A DNA stretch of 64,000 bases from assembly GCA_030678995.1 (NCBI GenBank), contig JAUXTQ010000042.1:1-64000 (forward strand). The letters run 5' to 3'. Of this stretch, positions 17,430 through 25,085 are shown piece by piece. Within the stretch, counting starts at the first letter, position 1; each line of letters begins with the position of its first letter. Below the pieces are notes generated by a model. It was not told where the DNA came from. It saw only the letters and a list, made by a program, of their open reading frames with translations, and ran no database searches. Source of the DNA: Caulobacter sp. GTDB lineage: Bacteria; Pseudomonadota; Alphaproteobacteria; Caulobacterales; Caulobacteraceae. A program made the position numbers and the translations under genes.

Positions 17430-19424
17430 ATGATCGAAAGCCTGCTCATCGCCAACCGGGGCGAGATCGCCCGCCGCATCATCCGCACCGCCCGGCGGTT
17501 GGGGGTGCGCACCGTGGCCGTCTATTCCGAGGCCGACGCCGGCGCGCCGCATGTGCTGGAGGCCGACGAGGCGGTGCTGATCGGCCCGGCCCCGGCCCGT
17601 GAGAGCTATCTGGTCGCCGACAAGATCCTCGCCGCCGCCAGGGCCACTGGCGCCGAAGCGATCCACCCCGGCTACGGCTTCCTGTCCGAAAACGCCGGCT
17701 TCGCCCGGGCGGTGCAGGCCGCCGGGCTGATCTGGGTCGGCCCGCCGCCCGCGGCGATCGACGCCATGGGCCTGAAGGACGCGGCCAAGAGCCTGATGAT
17801 CGCCGCCGGCGTGCCCTGCACCCCCGGCTACCTGGGCGATGACCAGACCGAGGTGCGGCTGGAGGAAGAGGCCAAGGCCATCGGCTATCCGGTGCTGATC
17901 AAGGCCGTAGCCGGCGGCGGCGGCAAGGGCATGCGCAAGGTCGAGGCCGCCCGCGACTTCCAGGACGCCCTGGCCAGCTGCCGCCGCGAGGCCGCCGCCA
18001 GCTTCGGCGACGACAAGGTGCTGATCGAGAAGTACGTCACCCGCCCGCGCCACATCGAGGTGCAGGTGTTCGGCGACAGCCACGGCAATGTGGTCCACCT
18101 GTTCGAGCGCGACTGCTCCCTGCAGCGCCGCCATCAGAAGGTCATCGAGGAGGCCCCGGCCCCGGGCATGGACGCCGCCACCCGCGCCGCCGTCTGTGAT
18201 GCCGCGGTCAAGGCGGCAATGGCCGTGAGCTATGAGGGCGCCGGCACGGTGGAGTTCATCGCCGACGCCAGCGAGGGCCTGCGCGCCGACCGCATCTGGT
18301 TCATGGAGATGAACACCCGGCTGCAGGTCGAGCACCCGGTCACCGAGATGGTCACCGGCCAGGACCTGGTCGAATGGCAGCTGCGGGTGGCGAGCGGGGA
18401 AGTGCTGCCGCTGAAGCAGGATGAGATCACCCTGAACGGCTGGGCGATGGAGGCCCGACTCTATGCCGAGAACCCGGCGACGGGGTTTTTGCCGAGCACG
18501 GGGAGGCTGACGCATTTCCGCCTGCCCGAGGACAACATCCGGATCGACAGCGCGGTGGAAGAGGGCGGCGAGGTCACCCCCTTCTACGACCCGATGATCG
18601 CCAAGCTAATCGTCCACGGTGAGACGCGGGAGGCCGCCGCCGAGGCGCTGGCCGAGGCCTGCGCAAGCGTCGAGGTCTGGCCCGTCAAGACCAACGCCGC
18701 CTTCCTGGCCCGCTGCGCCGGCCATCCGGACTTCGTGGCGGGCGACGTGGACACGGGCTTCATCGAGCGACGGCTGGATCAGCTGGCCATTAAGGACGCC
18801 TCGTCCGCCGCACGGACGGCCGCCGTCGCCCTGGTCGCTGAAGACCGAGGTCTTGGACCTTTCTATCCCGCCGGCGACTACCAAACGCCGTGGGTCAATG
18901 ATCCCGACCGGCTGTACGGCTTCCGGTTAAATGCGCCGCGCCGGGCCGCGCACAGCCTTCGGTTGGAGGGCGCGGCTGTGGTCGGCGACGCCGTCACGAC
19001 CCTTTCCGGCGACCATGGCTGGCAGGTGACGTTCGACGGCGAAGCCGCGACGGCCATCGTCGGCCACCGGACGATCGACCTTAGTTCCGGCGAGCAGTTC
19101 GGCTACAGCGCCGGCCGCGCGGGCCTGTTGCTGTTCGATCGCGGCGCCACCCTGCTCGTCGAGCCTGGCCTGGGCGATTTCTCGGGGGCCGAAACCCTCT
19201 CCGACGGCGCCGTCATCTCCCCGATGCCGGGCAAGGTCGTCTCCGTCTCGGTCAAGGCCGGCGACGCGGTCAAGAAAGGCCAGACCCTGCTGGTGCTGGA
19301 AGCGATGAAAATGGAGCACGCCCTGGCCGCGCCGTTCGACGGGGTGGTGGCCGAGCTTTCGGCCGTCGCCGGTGGGCAGGTGAGTGAAGGGGTGGTGCTG
19401 GTCCGCCTCGAAGCCCCCCAATAG
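17430..19424 (+). CDS. mccA: Methylcrotonyl-CoA carboxylase, biotin-containing alpha subunit
   Basis: This 664-residue subunit has an N-terminal biotin carboxylase (IESLLIANRGEIARRII, ATP-grasp loop KAVAGGGGKGMRKV, EMNTRLQVEHPVTEMVTGQDLVEW), a less conserved middle region and a C-terminal biotinyl domain with EAMKMEH (biotin lysine about K627). It charges biotin for MccB. The start lies 4 bases after the liuC stop, so translation is probably coupled. It is a paralogue of the PccA at 2263, but the tail (ISPMPGKVVSVSVKAGDAVKKG, EAMKMEHALAAPFDG) and the operon point to the leucine enzyme. A large inverted repeat follows directly. Confidence 0.93.
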   Translation: MIESLLIANRGEIARRIIRTARRLGVRTVAVYSEADAGAPHVLEADEAVLIGPAPARESYLVADKILAAARATGAEAIHPGYGFLSENAGFARAVQAAGLIWVGPPPAAIDAMGLKDAAKSLMIAAGVPCTPGYLGDDQTEVRLEEEAKAIGYPVLIKAVAGGGGKGMRKVEAARDFQDALASCRREAAASFGDDKVLIEKYVTRPRHIEVQVFGDSHGNVVHLFERDCSLQRRHQKVIEEAPAPGMDAATRAAVCDAAVKAAMAVSYEGAGTVEFIADASEGLRADRIWFMEMNTRLQVEHPVTEMVTGQDLVEWQLRVASGEVLPLKQDEITLNGWAMEARLYAENPATGFLPSTGRLTHFRLPEDNIRIDSAVEEGGEVTPFYDPMIAKLIVHGETREAAAEALAEACASVEVWPVKTNAAFLARCAGHPDFVAGDVDTGFIERRLDQLAIKDASSAARTAAVALVAEDRGLGPFYPAGDYQTPWVNDPDRLYGFRLNAPRRAAHSLRLEGAAVVGDAVTTLSGDHGWQVTFDGEAATAIVGHRTIDLSSGEQFGYSAGRAGLLLFDRGATLLVEPGLGDFSGAETLSDGAVISPMPGKVVSVSVKAGDAVKKGQTLLVLEAMKMEHALAAPFDGVVAELSAVAGGQVSEGVVLVRLEAPQ

Positions 19425-19426
19425 CT

Positions 19427-19563
19427 CCGCTCATCCTCGCGAAAGCGAGGACCCAGGCGTTTTTGAAACAGCGGCTCACCTTTCGGGTTTAGCGCTGGCT
19501 TGCCTGAACCGTGAGCCGAAGCTCTGAAAAAGCCTGGGTCCTCGCTTACGCGAGGATGAGCGG
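19427..19563. repeat. Long inverted-repeat element (CCGCTCATCC family)
   Basis: An outer arm starting CCGCTCATCCTCGCG (19427) is inverted at the other end, finishing CGCGAGGATGAGCGG at 19563. Inside, GCGGCTCAC opposes GTGAGCC, giving a nested fold. It begins directly after the mccA stop and probably also ends the operon transcript. Confidence 0.85.
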
Positions 19564-19580
19564 AGGGGTAGGGAGGTCGC

Positions 19581-19988
19581 ATGCCCCTTCATCTGATCAA
19601 ACTCTGTGTCGGCATCGACAGCGTCGAGGCATTGCGCGTCTGGCGGGCCAGGCGCGCGGCCCAGGGTCACCGGTCGGTCTGTCCCACGCGCCAGACGCCC
19701 AGGCGGGCGGCGGAGCTGCTGGACGGCGGCTCGCTCTACTGGGTGATCAAGGGCCAGGTGCTGGTGCGCCAGGCGATCGACGAGATCGTCACCCTGGACA
19801 GCGGAACCCAGCCCTGCCGCATCTACCTCAAGCCCGAACTCATCGAGACCGCCCCGCAGCCGAGGCGGGCTTTCCAGGGGTGGCGTTATCTCGAGGCGGG
19901 GGACGTTCCGCCGGACCTTCCGACAGGGGCGGGAGAGGCGATCGAGCCGGAACTGGCGAAGCAGTTGCGGGAGCTGGGGGCGTGGTGA
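19581..19988 (+). CDS. DUF1489 family protein
   Basis: This 135-residue protein has the DUF1489 pattern typical of alphaproteobacteria: N-terminal HLIKLCVGIDSVEAL, the basic HRSVCPTRQTPRRAAELLDGGSLYWVIKG segment, and a C-terminal QGWRYLEAGDVPPDL. It is small, soluble and lacks a signal peptide. The biochemical function is unknown. It converges on panC, and the two stop codons are only about 55 bases apart, separated by a perfect palindrome. Confidence 0.88.
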   Translation: MPLHLIKLCVGIDSVEALRVWRARRAAQGHRSVCPTRQTPRRAAELLDGGSLYWVIKGQVLVRQAIDEIVTLDSGTQPCRIYLKPELIETAPQPRRAFQGWRYLEAGDVPPDLPTGAGEAIEPELAKQLRELGAW

Positions 19989-19990
19989 GA

Positions 19991-20046
19991 TAATCGGGGA
20001 CACACACCAATTCGGGCGCGCCCGAATTGGTGTGTGTCCCCGATTA
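19991..20046. repeat. Perfect 56-bp palindrome between convergent genes
   Basis: The sequence from 19991 to 20046 is its own reverse complement without a single mismatch; the axis is between 20018 and 20019. Each half starts TAATCGGGGACACACACC. It starts 2 bases after the DUF1489 stop and includes the TAA stop of panC (20044-20046). As RNA it would form a 28-bp hairpin without a loop, so it likely acts as a two-way terminator. The outer part has the GGGGACA arm of the palindrome family seen elsewhere. Confidence 0.93.
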
Positions 20047-20904
20047 CACCGCCCAGTTGTCGATCAGCCGCGTCTTGCCCATCCAGGCCGCCACGAACAC
20101 CCGCGCGCCGGGCGAAACCGGCCCGGGGCCGAGCCGCTCCAGGGTCTCGCCGTCGCGGATCTCGACATAGTCGATCCTGCCAAAGCCCGCCCCGGTGAGG
20201 CTGGCCATGACAGCGCCCTCCACATCCACCGCTTCGCCGCCGTCGCGCAGGGCGGCCACGGCATAGCGCATGGCGGCGGGTAAGGCTCTGGCGGCCGCGC
20301 GCTCCTCCGGCGTCAGGTAGGCGTTGCGCGAGGACATGGCCAGGCCGTCGGCCTCGCGGGTGGTCGGGGCGCCGATGATCTCCACCGGCAGGTCCAGGTC
20401 CCGCGCCATGCGCCTGATAACCAGCAACTGCTGGTAGTCCTTCTCGCCGAAGATCGCCACGTCCGGCCCCGCCTGGATCAGCAGCTTGGCCACAACCGTG
20501 GCCACCCCGCCGAAGAAGTGCGGCCGCGAGACGCCCTCCAGCGGCTCGGAGACGCCCGTGGCGACGCTGACCGCCGTGGCGAAGCCGGCCGGGTACATCT
20601 CCCGGGCACTGGGCGCGAACAGCAGGTCGCAGCCGGCGTCCGCCAGCAGGGCGGCGTCCCGATCCTCGCCACGGGGATAGGCGTCGAAGTCTTCGTGCGG
20701 GGCGAACTGGGCCGGGTTGACGAAGATCGAGGCCACCGTCCGGTCGGCCAGCCGGCCCGCCAGGTCCACCAGCGACAGGTGGCCGGCGTGCAGGGCCCCC
20801 ATGGTCGGGACCAGGGCCACCCGCTCGCCGGCCGCTCGCCAGCCGGCGACGATGGCGCGCAGCTCGGCGACGGTCCGGACGACGGGGAGGGGCCTGATGC
20901 TCAT
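20044..20904 (-). CDS. panC: Pantothenate synthetase
   Basis: This enzyme of about 286 residues condenses pantoate and beta-alanine with ATP to form pantothenate for coenzyme A. The motifs are complete: VPTMGALHAGHLSLV (ATP-binding HxGH), FVNPAQFAPHEDFDAYPR, the GEKDYQQL segment and TREADGLAMSSRNAYL. ATG 20904 is chosen because it gives the usual N-terminus (about 20 residues before VALVPTMG); ATG 20916 and 20931 are in frame upstream. The stop codon TAA falls in the last three bases of the 56-bp palindrome. Confidence 0.94.
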   Translation of the reverse strand: MSIRPLPVVRTVAELRAIVAGWRAAGERVALVPTMGALHAGHLSLVDLAGRLADRTVASIFVNPAQFAPHEDFDAYPRGEDRDAALLADAGCDLLFAPSAREMYPAGFATAVSVATGVSEPLEGVSRPHFFGGVATVVAKLLIQAGPDVAIFGEKDYQQLLVIRRMARDLDLPVEIIGAPTTREADGLAMSSRNAYLTPEERAAARALPAAMRYAVAALRDGGEAVDVEGAVMASLTGAGFGRIDYVEIRDGETLERLGPGPVSPGARVFVAAWMGKTRLIDNWAV

Positions 20905-21056
20905 GGCGCGCGGCATATCGCGCTGCAGCACGGGGGTCCAGCCGCGACCGCCCGTCTGTGGACAAGTCAGTCGATCGCATTGCCCCGACTCAGCGACCGT
21001 GTGTCTCGTATGGCGGACTCCGGCCTTCGCCGGGCGAGAGGGAACTGGGGCGACCT

Positions 21057-21896
21057 ATGGCGACGCAGCCGCATGTCATCGTGGTGGGCAACGAGAAGGG
21101 CGGGGCGGGCAAGTCGACCATCGCCGTGCATCTGACGGCGGCCCTGCTGCATGGCGGCGCCCGGGTGGCCGTCATGGACCTGGACCTGCGCCAGTCGTCG
21201 ATGGCGCGCTTCTTCGCCAACCGCCGGACCTGGCTGGCCTCGCAGGACCAGATCCTGCCCGAGCCCCTGGCGCGGCATCCGGCCGAGGACGGCGTCGCCC
21301 TGGCCCGGGCCGGCGACATTGAGCAGATGGCCCGTTTCAGCGACGCCTTCGGCCATGCCAGCGAAGACGCCGAGTTCGTCATCATCGACACCCCCGGCGG
21401 CGACTCGGCCATGTCCCGCGCCGCCCACGCCCGGGCCGACCTGATCGTCACCCCGATGAACGACAGCTTCGTCGACTTCGACGTGCTGGGCCACGTGGAT
21501 CCGGTGACCCTCGAGTTGCAGAAGCCAAGCATCTATTCCGAGACCGTCTGGGAGGCGCGCAAGGCCCGCGCCCTGACCGGACAGCGGCAGGCGCTGGACT
21601 GGATCGTGCTGCGTAACCGCCTGGCCAGCGTCGAGGCCCGCAACCGCAAGCGGGTCGACGAGCGGCTGACGGCGCTGGCCAAGCGGGTCGGCTTCCGCAT
21701 CGGCTCGGGCCTGCGTGACCGGGTGATCTATCGCGAGCTGTTCCCGTTCGGCCTGACCGTCGTCGATCTTTCGACGAAGGTGCGGCCGGTGCCGATGTCG
21801 CTGGTGCATGTCTCCGCCCGACAGGAAGTGCGCGCCCTGCTGCATTCGGTTGGACTTTCGGCCTTCTCGGGCGAAGAGTTACTCGCCGCCGAGTAG
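21057..21896 (+). CDS. mipZ: Division-site ATPase MipZ (ParA/MinD superfamily)
   Basis: This 279-residue ATPase forms a bipolar gradient by interacting with ParB and inhibits FtsZ assembly away from midcell. The deviant Walker A motif GNEKGGAGKST appears at about residues 9-19, with switch I MDLDLRQSSM and Walker B EFVIIDTPGGD. The length agrees with the roughly 277-residue Caulobacter protein, and the C-terminal half (LASVEARNRKRVDERL, VYRELFPFGLT-type segment) is MipZ-specific rather than ParA-like. ATG 21057 gives the canonical MATQPHVIVVGNEKGG start; the frame is open for 33 codons upstream. A J-domain gene follows 19 bases later. Confidence 0.93.
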   Translation: MATQPHVIVVGNEKGGAGKSTIAVHLTAALLHGGARVAVMDLDLRQSSMARFFANRRTWLASQDQILPEPLARHPAEDGVALARAGDIEQMARFSDAFGHASEDAEFVIIDTPGGDSAMSRAAHARADLIVTPMNDSFVDFDVLGHVDPVTLELQKPSIYSETVWEARKARALTGQRQALDWIVLRNRLASVEARNRKRVDERLTALAKRVGFRIGSGLRDRVIYRELFPFGLTVVDLSTKVRPVPMSLVHVSARQEVRALLHSVGLSAFSGEELLAAE

Positions 21897-21915
21897 GCGG
21901 GGAGCCGACGCGTCC

Positions 21916-22335
21916 ATGATCTACATCCTGCTTGGCCTTGGCGCCTTTGGCCTGCTCGTCTGGGTGGGCCGGCGGGCCCGGCCCTATCTGGCCAGGCCGG
22001 AGTGGCGCATCGCGTCGGGGACCATGTCGGCCCTGGCCCTCGTCGGCGGCGGCTTCCTGGCCCTGCGCGGCCAATACCTGGTCGGGCTGGGCCTGGCGGG
22101 CGCCGGGCTGGTGATGGCGGTGACCGCCCGTCGCGGCGACGCGCCGACCCCCAAGCTGGACAACGCCGACCTGGCCGAGGCCCGCGAAATCCTTGGCGTG
22201 GCGGCCAGCGCCACCCGCGAGGAGATCCAGGCCGCCTACGGCCGGCTGATCCGCGCCGTGCACCCCGACGCCGGCGGGACCAGCGGCCTGGCCGCAAGGC
22301 TCAACGCGGCGCGAGACCGGCTGCTGAAGAAGTAG
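21916..22335 (+). CDS. Membrane-anchored J-domain protein
   Basis: This 139-residue protein has one or two hydrophobic N-terminal segments (about residues 2-15 and 37-70) and a C-terminal J-like domain (about 85-139) with EAREILGVAASATREEIQAAYGRLIRAVHPDAGG, which includes the HPD motif that stimulates Hsp70. The order of membrane segment then J-domain resembles Pam18/Tim14 of mitochondria. It probably recruits DnaK to the inner membrane. It follows mipZ by 19 bases, suggesting one transcript, though no functional link with division is known to me. ATG 21916 is the first start after mipZ. Confidence 0.83.
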   Translation: MIYILLGLGAFGLLVWVGRRARPYLARPEWRIASGTMSALALVGGGFLALRGQYLVGLGLAGAGLVMAVTARRGDAPTPKLDNADLAEAREILGVAASATREEIQAAYGRLIRAVHPDAGGTSGLAARLNAARDRLLKK

Positions 22336-22337
22336 AA

Positions 22338-22366
22338 GGGGACATGTACCGCAGGTACGTGTCCCC
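22338..22366. repeat. GGGGACA-type palindrome, left member of an inverted pair
   Basis: The arms GGGGACATGTACC and GGTACGTGTCCCC flank a GCA loop, starting 2 bases after the J-domain gene stop. Its asymmetric T/C position is in the opposite orientation to the copy at 22386. Confidence 0.87.
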
Positions 22367-22385
22367 CAATCGAGCGGCGGGATTA

Positions 22386-22414
22386 GGGGACACGTACCTG
22401 CGGTACATGTCCCC
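22386..22414. repeat. GGGGACA-type palindrome, right member of an inverted pair
   Basis: The arms GGGGACACGTACC and GGTACATGTCCCC flank a TGC loop, ending 6 bases before the dacA stop region. Together with the copy at 22338 it forms an inverted pair between convergent genes, as in BIME-type REP arrangements. Confidence 0.87.
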
Positions 22415-22420
22415 GCGCGG

Positions 22421-23755
22421 TCAGGGCGCGACGACCATGCAGGCCTGCTTCTTGGCCTTGAGGGCCTTGCAGGCCGCTTTCGCCGCGTCGGCGGTCATGC
22501 CTTCGAAGCGGACGCGGAAGTAGCCGCCGACCGCGCCGCCGATCTGCGCTTCGCCGTCGTCCAGCACCTGGCGGAACCGGCGCTGGAGCTGGGTCAGCTG
22601 CGCGCGGGCCTGGCTCTTGGACTTGAAGGCGCCGGCCTGGATCGCCCACCGGCCGCGGGGCTTTTTCGGGGGGGCGGCCTTCTTCGGCGGAGTCGCGGCG
22701 CGCTGGGGCGGGGCCACCGGATCGGGGATCGGACTCATGCTGGCCTGAACGGCGATCGGGCCGGAGGCGGGGCCGTCGGTCAGGACCACGCGCAGGCCCT
22801 CCTGATCGGCGTCGCCCTGCTCGGTGGAGGGCCGTTCGATCGGCCCCTCGATCACGGGCTCGAACATCGACTGGGCCACGGTGATGGTCTCGCCGAGCGA
22901 ACGGCGCTTGAGCACGTCGAAGCCGGTCAGCAGCAGGTCTTCCACATGGTCGTCGCGGGTGACCGTCGAGCGGCCGCCCAGCACCACCGCGATCAGCCGG
23001 CGGCCGTCGCGCACCGCCGAGGCGGCCAGGTTGAAGCCCGAGGCGTTGGTGTAGCCGGTCTTCAGCCCGTCCACGCCCCACATCTGTCCCAGCAGGCGGT
23101 TGTGGTTGTTCATGGTCACGCCCCGGAAGGTGAAGGAGCGCAGGCTGAAGAAGCTGTAGTACTGCGGATAGTCGCGCATCACGGCGCGGGACATGATGGC
23201 GATGTCCCGGGCGGTGGAGATCTGGCGGCTGTCGGGCAGACCCGAGGCGTTGACGAAGCGGGTGTTGCTCATGCCCAGTTCCTGGGCGCGCAGGGTCATC
23301 AGGGCGGCGAAGCGCTGCTCGGTCCCGCCCAGGTGCTCGGCCAGGGCCACGGCCATGTCGTTGGCTGACTTGACCGCGATCGCCCGCATGGCGTCGTCGA
23401 CGGTGATCTGCTGGCCGGCGGCGAGGCCCAGCTTGGTCGGGGGCTGCGAGGCCGCTTTGGCGGACACCGTAATCAGGTCGGTTGGCTTCAGGCGGCCCTC
23501 GGAGAGCGCCTCGAAGGCCAGATAGAGGGTCATCACCTTGGTGATCGAGGCCGGGTAGCGCGGGCTGTCGGCGCGCTTGGCGTAGAGCACCTCGCCGGTG
23601 TTGGCGTCCACCACGATAGCCGCGTACTTCGGCTCGGTCGCCGGCAGCGTGAGGTACGGCACCTGAGCCTGCGCCAAGGTGGGCGCGGCGAGACCAATCG
23701 CCAGAGAGGCGACTAGCGCAAGTGCGAAAGACAGGCGGCGGGCGAGCTCGAACAT
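22421..23755 (-). CDS. D-alanyl-D-alanine carboxypeptidase with C-terminal SPOR domain
   Basis: This 444-residue penicillin-binding protein trims the terminal D-alanine from peptidoglycan stem peptides in the periplasm. A signal peptide (residues 1-30) precedes the S11 peptidase domain: nucleophile motif S70-I-T-K73, SAN in VKSANDMAV and KTG in GLKTGYTNASGFN. After a proline/lysine-rich linker (about 335-365), the last 80 residues (RWAIQAGAFKSKSQARAQL... YFRVRFEGM) form a SPOR domain, which binds denuded glycan strands at the division septum. The combination suggests a septum-targeted enzyme. No membrane anchor follows the catalytic domain, unlike classical DacA. Confidence 0.92.
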   Translation of the reverse strand: MFELARRLSFALALVASLAIGLAAPTLAQAQVPYLTLPATEPKYAAIVVDANTGEVLYAKRADSPRYPASITKVMTLYLAFEALSEGRLKPTDLITVSAKAASQPPTKLGLAAGQQITVDDAMRAIAVKSANDMAVALAEHLGGTEQRFAALMTLRAQELGMSNTRFVNASGLPDSRQISTARDIAIMSRAVMRDYPQYYSFFSLRSFTFRGVTMNNHNRLLGQMWGVDGLKTGYTNASGFNLAASAVRDGRRLIAVVLGGRSTVTRDDHVEDLLLTGFDVLKRRSLGETITVAQSMFEPVIEGPIERPSTEQGDADQEGLRVVLTDGPASGPIAVQASMSPIPDPVAPPQRAATPPKKAAPPKKPRGRWAIQAGAFKSKSQARAQLTQLQRRFRQVLDDGEAQIGGAVGGYFRVRFEGMTADAAKAACKALKAKKQACMVVAP

Positions 23756-23926
23756 GCGGCGTCCGTCGAAAAAATCACAATAAAACAGGGCGGCTTCGAA
23801 GCAGCTCTGCGGCGACTAACTAGCATGCATTGTTCCGCCTTTCGCCAAAGTAAACACCCCTTGAGCGAATCCGCCGCAGCCAGACGCCCGTTCGGCGGGC
23901 GCCGTTGTGCGTCGCGAAGTCGTTAT

Positions 23927-23965
23927 GTTGCACTGCACAAAAATGTTTGACTGCTGCACTGCAAC
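23927..23965 (+). promoter_or_regulatory. Probable PhaR operator upstream of the phasin gene
   Basis: GTTGCACTGCA (23927-23937) and TGCACTGCAAC (23955-23965) form a near-perfect inverted pair, centre to centre 28 bases apart, about 90-125 bases before the phasin start. Each half-site is itself nearly palindromic (TTGCANTGCA). PhaR repressors of PHA metabolism are known to bind TGC-rich sites before phasin genes, which makes this a likely binding site. No phaR gene is in the window. Confidence 0.6.
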
Positions 23966-24051
23966 ATGAGACATGGAGTTTGTCAGCGGTGACTCGCGTC
24001 GCCGCCGAACCCGAATTTCAGGTCCTCCCCGACCACACAGGAGATTTCACC

Positions 24052-24489
24052 ATGGCCACCGGCGCCGAAACCCTCAAGACCACGGTCGAACAGTTCGCGA
24101 CCGCTGGTAACCAGGCCTTCAAGGACAACGTCGAAAAGTCCCTGGCGACCCTCAACGAAGCCAACGCCTACTCCAAGAAGAACCTCGAAGCCGTCGTGGC
24201 TTCGGTCACCGCCGCCACCAAGGGCGCGGAAGTCCTGGGCGCCCAGGCGATGGCCTTCTCCAAGAAGAACATCGAAGACCAGGTCTCGGCCGCCAAGGCC
24301 CTGGCCGGCGCCAAGAGCGTTCAGGAAGCCGTTGAGCTTCAGACCGCCTGGATGAAGTCTTCGCTGGAAGGCTACATGGCCGAGTTCGCCAAGTGGGGCG
24401 AAACCGTCGCCGCGTCCGTCAAGGACTCGGTGAAGCCGCTGAACGAGCGCGTCACCGCGACCGTCGAGAAGCTGCAAGCCGCGAAGTAA
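24052..24489 (+). CDS. phaP: Phasin family protein
   Basis: This 145-residue protein is almost entirely amphipathic helix, rich in Ala, Lys and Glu, with the Phasin_2 pattern (TLKTTVEQFATAGNQAFKDNVEKSLATLNEANAYSKKNLEAVVASVTAATKGAEVLGAQAMAFSK region). It should coat polyhydroxyalkanoate granules and control their size. ATG 24052 follows an AGGAG ribosome-binding site by 8 bases; codon choice is strongly biased to C-ending codons, suggesting high expression. Upstream is a PhaR-like operator and downstream a strong terminator, so it is a single-gene unit. Confidence 0.85.
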   Translation: MATGAETLKTTVEQFATAGNQAFKDNVEKSLATLNEANAYSKKNLEAVVASVTAATKGAEVLGAQAMAFSKKNIEDQVSAAKALAGAKSVQEAVELQTAWMKSSLEGYMAEFAKWGETVAASVKDSVKPLNERVTATVEKLQAAK

Positions 24490-24550
24490 GAGCCTGGACC
24501 CGGCTGAGCGACCTCCCCCCCGAAAGCTCGCCCGGTTCAAGTTCGCGTGA

Positions 24551-24582
24551 AGGCCCGGGTCGGAAACGACCCGGGCCTTTTT
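24551..24582 (+). terminator. Intrinsic terminator of the phasin gene
   Basis: AGGCCCGGGTCG (24551-24562) pairs perfectly with CGACCCGGGCCT (24567-24578) around a GAAA tetraloop and is followed by a T-run. This is the clearest rho-independent terminator in the window. Confidence 0.92.
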
Positions 24583-24623
24583 CGTTGGGTTCCGCCGCCC
24601 GCCCGGGCGCGCTAGCCTTGGGC

Positions 24624-25085
24624 ATGTCGATCGTTCAACAGCGTCTCGCCGCCGCGGGCATCACCCTGCCTGACCCGGTGGCCCCCATCGCCAACTACGT
24701 GCCGTTCGTGCGCGTCGGCGCCATCGTCCATATTTCCGGCCAGGTGTCGCTCGACGCCGGCGGCGGGATCACCGGCATCGTCGGCGTCGATGTTGACCGG
24801 GACACGGCCGTGCAGGCCGCCCGCCTGTGCGGGATCAACCTGCTGGCCCAGATGCGCGCCGCCTGCGACGGCGACCTCGACCGGGTCGTCCGGGTGGTCA
24901 AGCTGGGCGGGTTCGTCCAGGCCGGGCCGGACTTCTACGACATACCCGCGGTGATCAACGGCTGTTCGGACGTCATGGTCGAGGCCTTCGGCGATGCCGG
25001 GCGCCATGCCCGGTCAGCCGTGGGCGTCTACCGTCTGCCGCGCAACTTCGCCGTCGAGGTCGATGCCGTGGTGGAGGTCGTCTGA
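24624..25085 (+). CDS. RidA/YjgF family protein
   Basis: This 153-residue protein belongs to the YjgF/YER057c/UK114 family, whose best-known members hydrolyse reactive enamine/imine intermediates. Visible features are the N-terminal RLAAAGITLPDPVAPIANYVPFVRVGAIVHISGQVS and the MRAACDGDLDRVVRVVKLGGFVQ segment. It belongs to the longer subgroup with a C-terminal GRHARSAVGVYRLPRNFAVEVDAVVEV. GCTAGCCT lies 6 bases before the ATG and no Shine-Dalgarno is present, which suggests a leaderless transcript. Its stop codon overlaps the next start (TGATG), so it heads a three-gene operon. Confidence 0.87.
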   Translation: MSIVQQRLAAAGITLPDPVAPIANYVPFVRVGAIVHISGQVSLDAGGGITGIVGVDVDRDTAVQAARLCGINLLAQMRAACDGDLDRVVRVVKLGGFVQAGPDFYDIPAVINGCSDVMVEAFGDAGRHARSAVGVYRLPRNFAVEVDAVVEVV

